Source: JAEUIX01 sp046156035 (GTDB lineage Bacteria; Planctomycetota; Phycisphaerae; Phycisphaerales; UBA1924). Taken from it: a DNA stretch of 64,000 nt. Under the pieces are notes generated by a model. It worked only from the letters and a program-made list of their open reading frames with translations, did not search any database and was not told the DNA's origin. Each line of letters starts with the position of its first letter. The first letter of the stretch is position 1. The position numbers and the translations under genes were made by a program. The stretch spans positions 88,909-152,908 of the forward strand of contig JBJXEW010000025.1 in assembly GCA_046156035.1 (NCBI GenBank), given 5' to 3'. Positions 50,815 to 58,717 of this stretch are shown in pieces.

Positions 50815-52650
50815 ATGTCGGATGTGCGGGCGGCCATTCAACGCGCGGCGGACCTCTTCGCATCCGGGCACAAGGCCGAGGCCCTGGCGGAGATGGAGGC
50901 GTGCGCAGCCCGCTGGCCGCGTGATGCGGATGTGCGCTACAACCTCGCGATGGTGCTCGGCCTGAGCGGACGCTTCGCGGATGCCAAACGCGAGGCCACG
51001 GAAGGCACGCGGCTGGCGCCCGGGTCGGCGGAGATGTGGGGCCTGTATGCGCAGGCGTGCGTGCAGGTGGATGACCGGGCCGAGTCGGAGCGCGCGGCCC
51101 GCGAGGCGGCGCGGCTGGAGCCGGCAAACGCGGACCGGCTTCGAGGCGTGGCGTGGATATTGCACCGCTTGGGGCGGTTCACCGAAGCGGCGGAGTGGGC
51201 CCAGAAGGGGCTGGCGCTGTCGCCGCGCGATGCGGATTTGTGGTTGAAGCGGGCCGTGGCGATCCAGTGCATGGGGCGGACGGACGAGGCGTTCGACATC
51301 TACAAGCGCGGCAGCGCGGCGTGCCCGGACTCGATCGACCTGGCCGAGGGGCACGCGAACTGCGCCACCTACTGCGCGGACTTGAGCGCGACCGAGGTGC
51401 TGGCGACGCACAAGAAGTTCGGGGCCTTGGTGGAGCGAGGGGCGTTTGGAGCCAAGCCGCCGGCGGTTGATCGCGCGGCGGGCCAGACGCGGCCGCTGCG
51501 GGTGGGCCTGCTGTCGGGCGACCTGCGGGGGCACTCGGTGGCGAACTTTGCCAGGTCGCTCATCGAGCATCACGCGGCTGGCGTGGAGGGAGGCGTGGAA
51601 CTGCACGTCTTCCACTACGGATCGGCGGAAGATGAGGTGTCGGCCCGGTTGCGGGCCCTCGTGCCGCACGGCCGCTGGCACCACGCGGTGATGGCGACGC
51701 CGGAGGAGATTGATGCGCGGGTGCGGGGGGAGAAGATCGACGTGCTGATCGAGACGGCGGGCCTGACGCGCGGGCACCACCTGCGGGTGATGGCGCGCCG
51801 GCCCGCGCCCCTGCTGGCCACGTACATGGGCTACGCGAACACGACGGGGATGCGTGTCATTGATCTGCGGATCGTGGACTCGCTCACCGATCCGGTTTCG
51901 TTCCGTACTCCTCCCAGTGCCACGCCCATCGCTCCTCCGGGTGGCGCGGACGCGGATGGGCAGGCGGTGGAGCGGCTGGTGCGGATCGACCCGTGCTTTC
52001 TGTGCTACTCCCCCCCTACCGACACGCCGCCGGTGGCAGGCGGGCCGGGCTCGCGCGGCGGGCCGCTCACCTTCGGCTCGTTCAACACCATCACCAAGGT
52101 GAACGACTTCACGCTTGCGCTGTGGAAGCGCGTGCTCGACGCGGTGCCGGGCTCGCGGCTGGTGGTGAAGTCTCGCGGGCTGGAGGATGCGAGCGTGCGG
52201 GACGATGTGGCGCGGCGTGTGAGCGCGGCGGGGTTCGAGGCCGGGCGCGTGGACCTGCTGGGCCGGATTGATGAACGCGCCGGACATCTGGCGGCGTATG
52301 AGCGGATGGATATCGCGCTGGACCCGTTCCCGTATCACGGCACGACCACCACGTGCGAGGCGCTGCTGATGGCTGTGCCGGTGGTGACGCTGGCGGGCCA
52401 GACGCACGCATCGCGCGTGGGGGTGAGTCTGCTGACGAACACGGGGCTGGGAGAATGGATCGCACGAACGCCGGAGGAGTACGTGGACGTGGCGGTTCGT
52501 CTCGCGGGGGATGCTGCGCGGCTGGAGGCCCTGCGGGGAGAGTTGCGGGGGCGGCTGCTGGGGTCCGTGTTGTGCGATGGGCCGGCGTTTGCGGCGCGGT
52601 TCTTCGGGGCGATTGGGCGTGAATGGGACGCCAAGTGCGGGAGGAGGTAG
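50815..52650 (+). CDS. TPR-GT41 (OGT/SPINDLY-like) glycosyltransferase, copy 2
   Basis: A 611-residue paralog of the preceding gene with the same order of domains: TPR repeats (about 5-190), RVGLLSGDLRGHSVANF, TFGSFNTITKVND, and DPFPYHGTTTTCEALLMAVPVV then HASRVGVSLL. The two diverge most in the TPR region and in the segment before the donor domain (here PIAPPGGADADG), which suggests different protein targets. ATG at 50815 fits the first TPR. The gene is followed by a terminator shared with the convergent sigma-54 activator. Confidence 0.9.
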   Translation: MSDVRAAIQRAADLFASGHKAEALAEMEACAARWPRDADVRYNLAMVLGLSGRFADAKREATEGTRLAPGSAEMWGLYAQACVQVDDRAESERAAREAARLEPANADRLRGVAWILHRLGRFTEAAEWAQKGLALSPRDADLWLKRAVAIQCMGRTDEAFDIYKRGSAACPDSIDLAEGHANCATYCADLSATEVLATHKKFGALVERGAFGAKPPAVDRAAGQTRPLRVGLLSGDLRGHSVANFARSLIEHHAAGVEGGVELHVFHYGSAEDEVSARLRALVPHGRWHHAVMATPEEIDARVRGEKIDVLIETAGLTRGHHLRVMARRPAPLLATYMGYANTTGMRVIDLRIVDSLTDPVSFRTPPSATPIAPPGGADADGQAVERLVRIDPCFLCYSPPTDTPPVAGGPGSRGGPLTFGSFNTITKVNDFTLALWKRVLDAVPGSRLVVKSRGLEDASVRDDVARRVSAAGFEAGRVDLLGRIDERAGHLAAYERMDIALDPFPYHGTTTTCEALLMAVPVVTLAGQTHASRVGVSLLTNTGLGEWIARTPEEYVDVAVRLAGDAARLEALRGELRGRLLGSVLCDGPAFAARFFGAIGREWDAKCGRR

Positions 52651-52688
52651 GACAGAGCACACGCGACACGCGGGCCAGAACCGAAAAA

Positions 52689-52708
52689 GCCACGGCTTGC
52701 GCCGTGGC
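52689..52708 (-). terminator. Rho-independent terminator (bidirectional)
   Basis: GCCACGGC-TTGC-GCCGTGGC, an exact 8-bp stem. On the minus strand it is followed by TTTTTCGG, ending the sigma-54 activator gene; on the plus strand the T run is weaker (CTCGTTGG). It sits between convergent genes. Confidence 0.75.
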
Positions 52709-52737
52709 CTCGTTGGGTGATGGACCGCGAGATGCTC

Positions 52738-53916
52738 TCAAGACTCCAGAGGCGCGGCGGATTCATCTACGCGGGCGTGCAGAAGGTGCGTGAGGCTGTA
52801 ACGCTCCACCTTGCGGTGCAGGCGGCGGCGATCGATGCGGAGGATCTCGGCGGCGGCGGACTGGTTGCCCTTGGTGAAGCGCAGGGCGCGGGCGATGAGG
52901 GCCTTCTCGGCGACTTCGAGGGAGACGATGGGCCCGTCCACCATCGCAAGGTTGTTGGCAGCGTGGTTGGCCGCGGCGATCGCGCCGGCCCGGAGGCGCT
53001 CGGGGAAATCGGCGGGTGAGAGCGTGGAGGATGTGGAGAAGACCACGGCGTGCTCGATGGCGTTGCCGAGTTCGCGCACGTTGCCGGGCCATGAGTAGGC
53101 CGAGAGGAGGAGTTCGGCCTCGGGGGAGAGCGTCTTGGCGGGCTCCTCGTAGAGGTCTGCCAGTTGGTTGAGGAAGTGGCCGGCGAGGACGGGGGCATCG
53201 TCGGGCCGTTCGCGCATGGCGGGGACGGCGATCTTCACGACGTCGAGGCGGAAGAAGAGGTCCTCACGGAACTCGCCGCGGGCGACCATGGCGCGAAGGT
53301 CTCTGTGCGTGGCGCACACGACGCGGACGTTGACGGGGACGGGGTGGACCGAGCCGAGCGGGACGACGCAGCGTTCCTGGATGCAGCGGAGGAGTTTGGC
53401 CTGCATCTTGGAATCGAGTTCGCCGATCTCGTCGAGGAAGAGCGTGCCGCCGTCGGCGGCGCGGAAGAAGCCGAGAGTGGCCTGATCCGCGCCCGTGAAG
53501 GCCCCCTTCACATGCCCGAACAACTGGCTTTCGAGGAGGGTGTCGCGCAGGCCGGTGCAATCAACGGCGACGAAGGGGCCGCGCACGCGCTTGCTGGCGA
53601 GGTGGAGGTGGCGGGCGACGAGTTCTTTACCGGAGCCGGAGGGGCCCTGCACCAGCACGGTGGCATCGCGCGGGCCGACGGCGGCGATGACAGCGCGGAG
53701 GCGGTCCATGGCTTGGCTGATGCCGATGAGGGGTTGGGCCTTGACGGGCGCAACGATCGCCGCGGCCGGATTATCCGGCTGAACGCGACGGCGGATTGCA
53801 CCATTTGAACCCAGCATGAGCGCCACCACCGGGGAGAGAACCGGGTGCGGGAGAGAGATTTCCGCAAGCTCAACCGCCTTGAGGGGCGGCCCGGTTTCCC
53901 GGGGCCCAAACGACAT
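52738..53916 (-). CDS. Sigma-54-dependent transcription activator without receiver domain
   Basis: A 392-residue bacterial enhancer-binding protein. A short N-terminus (about 60 residues, no receiver or GAF domain) is followed by an AAA+ domain with Walker A GPSGSGKE, the sigma-54 contact loop GAFTGA, and Walker B GGTLFLDEIGE. The C-terminus is a Fis-type helix-turn-helix (NQSAAAEILRIDRRRLHRKV). It should activate sigma-54 promoters; how it is controlled is not visible. Start 53916 is the longest; ATG at 53817 (MLGSNGAI) is a good alternative that would leave almost no N-terminal domain. Confidence 0.9.
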   Translation of the reverse strand: MSFGPRETGPPLKAVELAEISLPHPVLSPVVALMLGSNGAIRRRVQPDNPAAAIVAPVKAQPLIGISQAMDRLRAVIAAVGPRDATVLVQGPSGSGKELVARHLHLASKRVRGPFVAVDCTGLRDTLLESQLFGHVKGAFTGADQATLGFFRAADGGTLFLDEIGELDSKMQAKLLRCIQERCVVPLGSVHPVPVNVRVVCATHRDLRAMVARGEFREDLFFRLDVVKIAVPAMRERPDDAPVLAGHFLNQLADLYEEPAKTLSPEAELLLSAYSWPGNVRELGNAIEHAVVFSTSSTLSPADFPERLRAGAIAAANHAANNLAMVDGPIVSLEVAEKALIARALRFTKGNQSAAAEILRIDRRRLHRKVERYSLTHLLHARVDESAAPLES

Positions 53917-54234
53917 CGCCGCGGTCTCTCGCGAGGAGGTCGCTGGTCAGCTTGGCGCAAGGTGACAAAACGGAGTTTCCTCCCTCACCTTGGCGAAATG
54001 ACCATACACCAAGATTTTGAGGCTGACAAGGGAACCGTAGGGAATGGCGGCGTTTCCGCCCTTGAAACGTGTGCGTGGCGCGTTGCACCGGTGGAATAGC
54101 GGCAAAAACAGGGATTCACCCACCCCACCGTGTGAAGACGGGAGGCTTGGCGGGTGTGGCCGCGCGGGCTCCGCTGTGCCGTGCGGTGCGCCGAACCGAG
54201 CGAAAACCGAATCTGAAACGAGCCCGCCCGGCAT
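53917..54234. other. Intergenic region, lower GC, no gene recognised
   Basis: About 320 nt between the sigma-54 activator and the DinB gene, both on the minus strand. The centre (53960-54110) is A-richer than the rest of the window. No -24/-12 sigma-54 site with correct spacing, no terminator and no credible small ORF was seen. The usable promoter for the activator should be here. Confidence 0.5.
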
Positions 54235-54711
54235 TCACCCTGGCAGCGGCTTGCCGAGCAGGGCCCGCTTCTTGATGATGAAGCCGACGTGGTGGTCAAC
54301 GTGGTCGGCGTACATCCTGACGATGTCGGCGACGGTGATCTTGCCGCGCTGGCTGTGGATGCCCACGCGGGCCCACGCGGGCTCGGGGAGGTGATTGAGG
54401 AGAAGGGTGGTGAAGGCGCGGTTGTCGGTGAAGAGGCGCAGGGCGAGAGCCATGTCCACATCTTCGTAGCGCAGGGTCTTGGCAAAGAGGGTTTCGTCGT
54501 AGGAGACGAGGAGGGGGAGTTCCTCGGCCACGATGCGGCGGAGGCGGTGGGTGGCGATGAGGTCGGAGTCGAGCGTGTGGACCACGATCTGGCGGATGCT
54601 CCAGGTGCCGGGGATGGGAAAGGCGTCAAGGTCAGCGGGCGCAAGGCCCGCGACGGAGCAGGAGAGGACGGCCGAGCCGGCGGAGTAGCGTGCGATGAGA
54701 TCGGTGGACAT
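54235..54711 (-). CDS. DinB-family four-helix protein
   Basis: A 158-residue protein of the DinB/YfiT superfamily, recognised from GTWSIRQIVVHTLDSDLIATHRL and the C-terminal HVDHHVGFI. The three histidines (HT in the second helix, HVDHH in the last) form the usual metal site. Members include thiol-S-transferases and putative metal-dependent hydrolases; the specific role is unknown. ATG at 54711 is preferred to a longer frame that would translate the heptamer array immediately upstream. Confidence 0.87.
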   Translation of the reverse strand: MSTDLIARYSAGSAVLSCSVAGLAPADLDAFPIPGTWSIRQIVVHTLDSDLIATHRLRRIVAEELPLLVSYDETLFAKTLRYEDVDMALALRLFTDNRAFTTLLLNHLPEPAWARVGIHSQRGKITVADIVRMYADHVDHHVGFIIKKRALLGKPLPG

Positions 54712-54723
54712 GGGCGATGCTAG

Positions 54724-54807
54724 GGGACAGCGGACAGGGGACAGCGGACAGGGGACAGGGGACAGCGGACAGCGAATAGCGAATAGCAGGGAGCAGAGAG
54801 CAGAACG
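54724..54807. repeat. Twelve tandem heptamers (GGGACAG/CGGACAG/CGAATAG)
   Basis: Units in order: GGGACAG, CGGACAG, GGGACAG, CGGACAG, GGGACAG, GGGACAG, CGGACAG, CGAATAG, CGAATAG, CAGGGAG, CAGAGAG, CAGAACG. The phase is perfect throughout while the word drifts. It lies just upstream of the DinB start and next to a family C repeat. Confidence 0.92.
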
Positions 54808-54813
54808 AAGACA

Positions 54814-54850
54814 CCGCCCACCCCCTGCCCCCTCCCTCTGGGAGGGGGTG
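54814..54850. repeat. Palindromic repeat family C, downstream of the M28 gene
   Basis: The same element as 39811 and 40836 (CCGCCCACCCCCTGCC, then the CCCTCCC-TCT-GGGAGGG hairpin). It ends 9 nt before the M28 peptidase stop codon on the minus strand and abuts the heptamer array. Confidence 0.88.
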
Positions 54851-54859
54851 CGAGCGGAC

Positions 54860-55888
54860 CTACTTCTTCTGCGGCGCAGCGGCACCTGGGGCCGGGATGC
54901 CTTCATCGGCCAGGCCGGCGATGCCCGCGGCGAGCGCGGCAACCGTGCGTGCGAAGCGCGGCCGGTCCAGCGTTTCGAGCGTGTCGGAGGGCTGGTGGTA
55001 GTGCGGGTTGCGAAAGTTGGCCGTGTCCGTCACCATCGCGGCGGGGATGCCGTACAGAAGAAACGGGGCGTGATCGGAGCGGAGGAGGTCTGGCGGGGCG
55101 ATGGGGAGGAGGTCGAAGACGAGGGCCTTGGCCTCAGGCACCGCCGCGGCCATGTGCTTTTCAAGAGCGCGGACGAATGGACGGTGCGCGAGGGTGGTGG
55201 CGATGGCGATGAAGTCGCCCGTGTCGGGGAGCGTGAAGCCCTTGAGCGCGGCGAAAGGGTTCTGCTGCGACTCCGGCTTGTCGCTGTAGTAGCCGAGCAT
55301 CTCGAGGCTGAGCATCCCCACAACCGTATCGTCGCCCGCTTCCACGCGCTCCGCCACGAGGGGTGCGTACTGGCTGGCCCCCACGAGGCCGACCTCTTCA
55401 AGGTTGAAGAGTGCGAAGCGGATGGTGCGTTTGGGGAATGACCCCGCAGCGCCTGCGCCGGCTGCCGCGCGGGCCTTGAGGACGCGGGCGATCTCGAGCA
55501 GGCCCGCGACGCCGCTCGCGTTGTCATCCGCGCCGGGGGAATCGGGAACGGCATCGAAGTGCGCGGCGACGATGATGACTTCGGAGGGCTTCTCGCTGCC
55601 GGTGAGTTCGAAGAGGATGTTGCGCCATTCGTGCTTGGGCTGATCGCGGCGCGACCAGCGGATGGTTTGAGTGGTGGGCTCGAAGCCGAGGCGCTTGGCG
55701 TGGGCGAGGAGGAGTTCCTCGGCCTGCTTGAGGCCTGCGATGTGCTCATCGGTGGGGCCGGGGGAGCGCTGGGCGGGGAGAGAGCGGATGGTGGCGGAGA
55801 GGCGGGATTCGTCGATGGGAGGGAGGGGGGCGGGTGCTGCCGGGGGTTGCCCAAGAGCGAGGAGCGTGGAGAGGAGGAGCGCGTGCAT
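54860..55888 (-). CDS. Exported M28-family zinc aminopeptidase
   Basis: A 342-residue peptidase with a short signal peptide (MHALLLSTLLALGQPPAA). The complete M28 co-catalytic zinc set is visible: His and Asp in AHFDAVPDSPGADDNASG, Glu-Glu in NLEEVGLVG, Asp-His in RSDHAPFLL, and the final His in NPHYHQPSDT. It probably removes N-terminal residues from peptides in the periplasm or outside the cell. The ATG at 55888 gives a clean signal peptide. The C-terminus ends in a Pro/Ala/Lys tail (APQKK). Confidence 0.93.
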   Translation of the reverse strand: MHALLLSTLLALGQPPAAPAPLPPIDESRLSATIRSLPAQRSPGPTDEHIAGLKQAEELLLAHAKRLGFEPTTQTIRWSRRDQPKHEWRNILFELTGSEKPSEVIIVAAHFDAVPDSPGADDNASGVAGLLEIARVLKARAAAGAGAAGSFPKRTIRFALFNLEEVGLVGASQYAPLVAERVEAGDDTVVGMLSLEMLGYYSDKPESQQNPFAALKGFTLPDTGDFIAIATTLAHRPFVRALEKHMAAAVPEAKALVFDLLPIAPPDLLRSDHAPFLLYGIPAAMVTDTANFRNPHYHQPSDTLETLDRPRFARTVAALAAGIAGLADEGIPAPGAAAPQKK

Positions 55889-55928
55889 GACAGGAGCGTA
55901 TTGCTGCTCACCGGCTGCTCGCTTGCGT

Positions 55929-56543
55929 TCAGGGAGTAAGTCCTGCTTGGATGGGCAGGACAAACGCGCGACCACCCCATTCGTGCTGCCGAGCGACGGG
56001 CTTGCCAAGAAAGCCAAGGTCGAAGTACCGTGCGGCAATGGTCGTGGCCTGCTTGCGGTTCTTCGAGCTCGGCGGCACAAACTCGGCTGGTATCACGAGG
56101 CCCTCCAGCCGAACCGGCACCTCAAAGGAGAAGGCCTCCCACCGGTTTGCCCTTGCGGCACCGTAGCCGCCCATGTCGATTTCGCCCGACCACTTGAGCC
56201 TCAGTCGTGAGCCACGACCACGCACGAACTCGAACTCCACTCGGCGCGTATCTTCCCAGTCCAGCCCGTACCAGCCGAACTGAAACTTGCGCCCAGACCG
56301 ATCCTTGAAAACTGGGCCGACGAGTGATGACCAATCCCTGACCGGCAGCGACAGGAACTCGGACATGATCGAACTCTCGATCTCCTCGTTCATCCATTCC
56401 AGCCGTCGGAAGTCCACTCGAAGTCGCCAGAATGCCTGACGCCGGATACGCGCACTTCGATTCTCAAACACGTGCGCAAACATCGTCGCGCGAACAGGGC
56501 GGAGTTGTTGCAACGGAAAGCGTGTTGTTCTCATTGCGTGCAT
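55929..56543 (-). CDS. Hypothetical protein
   Basis: A 204-residue frame of unknown function. The N-terminal 45 residues are Arg-rich (ENRSARIRRQAFWRLRVDFRRLEW). The rest looks like a mixed alpha/beta domain rich in Trp/Phe (FQFGWYGLDWEDTRRVEFEF, WSGEIDMGGYGAARANRWEAF). The start may instead be the Met of MNEEIESS or MSEFLSL, about 50 residues in. GC content is visibly lower than in argB or M28 on either side, which suggests recent acquisition. Confidence 0.55.
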   Translation of the reverse strand: MHAMRTTRFPLQQLRPVRATMFAHVFENRSARIRRQAFWRLRVDFRRLEWMNEEIESSIMSEFLSLPVRDWSSLVGPVFKDRSGRKFQFGWYGLDWEDTRRVEFEFVRGRGSRLRLKWSGEIDMGGYGAARANRWEAFSFEVPVRLEGLVIPAEFVPPSSKNRKQATTIAARYFDLGFLGKPVARQHEWGGRAFVLPIQAGLTP

Positions 56544-56585
56544 TCCCTCGTTGGCTGATGCGTGCCCATCAACATCCGTCTCCGA

Positions 56586-57593
56586 TCAGGCGACCCACGT
56601 TCCAGGCACGGGCTCGCCCGGCTCGCTCAGCACGGCGGTGAGCAGTGCGCCGCTTTCGCGGCCATCCACAATCGCCACGCGCTTCACGCCCGCGGCGAGG
56701 GCCTCGTAGCAGGCATCGAGTTTGGGCACCATGCCGCCCGCGATCGCGCCGCTCGCCGCGGCCTGCTGGTAGTCCTTCTTCGTCATGCTTGCAGCGGTGG
56801 GTGCATCCGCATCGGCGCTCAGACGCACACCGGGCGTGTCAGACACAAGGATGAAGGCGTGCGCGCCCAGAGCCGCGGCGATGGTGCCTGCGGCGAGGTC
56901 GGCGTTCACGTTCAGGCGGCCGGGGGGCGCGGCGGGGGTGTCGCTCGTGGCGGGCTTGGCAGGCACGGCCAGATCGAAGGCGACGGGGGCAATGACGGGC
57001 ACCACGCCCGCCTCGCACAGGCCGATGATGAGGGGCGTGTTGACGCGTGTGACGCGGCCGACAAGGCCCAAGTCCTCGCCGGGGTCGCCTTCCTTCGCAG
57101 GCGGGGCGGGTGTGCGCTTGGCATACAGCACGCCCCCACCGCCGGCCAGCGTGTGCAGGCCCTGGGCGGGGGCACGCTCGTCGGCGAGGTAGCCGAGAAT
57201 CTCGCGGTTGATCTGGCCGGCGAGTACCTTCTCGACGATGGCGAGTGTGGCCGCATCGGTGTATCGCTGCCCTTGCACAAAGCGCGCTGTGAGCCCGGCA
57301 GCGTTCATGGCGGCGGTGATGGCCTTGCCGCCGCCGTGGATGAGCACCGGACGCAGACCCAGCGAGACCAGCGCCGCGGCATCGCGGCAGATGGCGCGCA
57401 GGGTTTGGGGGTTGTCTTGGATCGAGCCGCCGACCTTGATGACGATGCCCTGCGTGCGCAGTGCCGCGAGACGGTGGTGATGGTCTGCGATCCAGAGTGC
57501 GGCTTGGCGCATGGTAAGTGGCCGCGCGTGGAGCGGCAGGATCGCCACGGAGACCGGGTTTTTCAACGCCCCCCCGGTGTGGAGCGAGGTCAT
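56586..57593 (-). CDS. argB: Acetylglutamate kinase
   Basis: ArgB phosphorylates N-acetylglutamate in arginine synthesis. The amino-acid-kinase fold motifs are IVIKVGGSIQDN, VLIHGGGKAITAAM (Gly-rich loop) and INADLAAG-like NVNADLAAGTIA, then SDTPGVR and GGMVPKLDA. At 335 residues it is longer than usual (about 290-300). The extra length is an N-terminal leader of about 35 residues and an Ala/Pro-rich insertion around 205-225. The start overlaps the stop of the ROK kinase (ATGA), indicating co-translation. Confidence 0.93.
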   Translation of the reverse strand: MTSLHTGGALKNPVSVAILPLHARPLTMRQAALWIADHHHRLAALRTQGIVIKVGGSIQDNPQTLRAICRDAAALVSLGLRPVLIHGGGKAITAAMNAAGLTARFVQGQRYTDAATLAIVEKVLAGQINREILGYLADERAPAQGLHTLAGGGGVLYAKRTPAPPAKEGDPGEDLGLVGRVTRVNTPLIIGLCEAGVVPVIAPVAFDLAVPAKPATSDTPAAPPGRLNVNADLAAGTIAAALGAHAFILVSDTPGVRLSADADAPTAASMTKKDYQQAAASGAIAGGMVPKLDACYEALAAGVKRVAIVDGRESGALLTAVLSEPGEPVPGTWVA

Positions 57594-58603
57594 TTCTTGC
57601 CTGATTTGGCGGCGGAGGCCTTCTTGGATGCCGCGGCTGTGCCGTCGAGGAGTTCGTGGGCCATGATGGCGGCGCCCAGGAGGCCGGCATCGGCCTCGAG
57701 TCTGGTGCAGACGATCTGGACGTTGCGGAGGCTTTCGGGGAAGACGAGGCGGCGTGTGTGCTCGCGCACGGGCTTGGCGAGGGCCTCGCCCATCGCCTCG
57801 GCCAGGCCGCCGCCGAGGACGACCATCGGCAGGCTGAGGGCCGTGACGTAGGTGGCGCAGACGATGCCCAGGAGTTCGGCGACGTTGTTGATGACATCCA
57901 CCGTGACCTTGTCCTTGCGGGCGTAGGCCATGGAGACGGTCTTGGCGCGGACCTCGGCGAGGTTGTTGTCCGCGAGTTCGGGGATGATGGACTTGTTGTT
58001 GCGGATGAGGCGGAGGATGCGGTCGACGACGGCGGTGCGCGAGCAGTTGTCCTCCACCTTGCGCGAGCCGGGCGGGTTGTGGGGAAAGAGCATGGTGTGG
58101 CCGACCTCGCCCGCGGTGAAGTTGGCCCCGTAGTAGAGTTGGCCGTTGAAGATGAAGCCGCCGCCGACGCCGGTGCCGAGCCAGAGGCCCATCATGTCGG
58201 AGACGCCCTTGCCGGCCCCGAGGCGGTGCTCGCCCAGAACGGCGACGTTCACGTCGTTGTCAACCACGACGGGGATGCCGAGTTTCTTGCGGAGGATCGC
58301 GGCCAGGGGCACGTCGGTCCAGCGAAGGTTGGGGGCCATGAGCACCACGCCGTTGTGGGGCTCGATAGCGCCGGGGGCACCGATGCCCAGCGCGCCGCAG
58401 TCCTTGACCTTGATGCCCGCCTCGCCGCAGGCCTCCTGCACACCGTCGCAGATGCGCTCGATGACCTTGGCCAGGCCTTCGGTGGCGCGGGTCTTCTTTT
58501 TGCTGCGGCCGGCGATCTTGAAGTCGGCGGTGACCGCGCCGATCTGCATATTGGTGCCGCCGAGGTCGATGCCGATGACGGGTTTGGACTTGCCCTTGGC
58601 CAT
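57590..58603 (-). CDS. ROK-family sugar kinase without zinc motif
   Basis: A 337-residue ROK protein. The phosphate loop is IGIDLGGTNMQIGAV, followed by GIGAPGAI, VVDNDVNVAVLGE and WLGTGVGGGFIFNG. After GEVGHTMLF, ROK kinases usually have CxCGxxGCxE for zinc; here the region reads PHNPPGSRKVEDNCSRT with a single Cys, so the metal site is absent. A Lys/Ala-rich tail follows. It is probably a glucokinase-like enzyme or a divergent relative. It is co-translated with argB, an unusual pairing of sugar and arginine metabolism. Confidence 0.88.
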   Translation of the reverse strand: MAKGKSKPVIGIDLGGTNMQIGAVTADFKIAGRSKKKTRATEGLAKVIERICDGVQEACGEAGIKVKDCGALGIGAPGAIEPHNGVVLMAPNLRWTDVPLAAILRKKLGIPVVVDNDVNVAVLGEHRLGAGKGVSDMMGLWLGTGVGGGFIFNGQLYYGANFTAGEVGHTMLFPHNPPGSRKVEDNCSRTAVVDRILRLIRNNKSIIPELADNNLAEVRAKTVSMAYARKDKVTVDVINNVAELLGIVCATYVTALSLPMVVLGGGLAEAMGEALAKPVREHTRRLVFPESLRNVQIVCTRLEADAGLLGAAIMAHELLDGTAAASKKASAAKSGKK

Positions 58604-58717
58604 GGTGGGTGCTCTCGCGGTTCGGGGGGTTGAGGGGGCGGGCGAGTGTATCAGAATCGTGCCGCGGGGGAACGCGGCGGGCTGCCCGCGGAGGTCGTGT
58701 TCCCTACCCTGCCGTGG

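Noticed and set aside
53917..54234. Sigma-54 promoter near TGGCGCG-TTGCA at about 54087
   Set aside because: The distance between the GG and GC elements is too short for a -24/-12 promoter.
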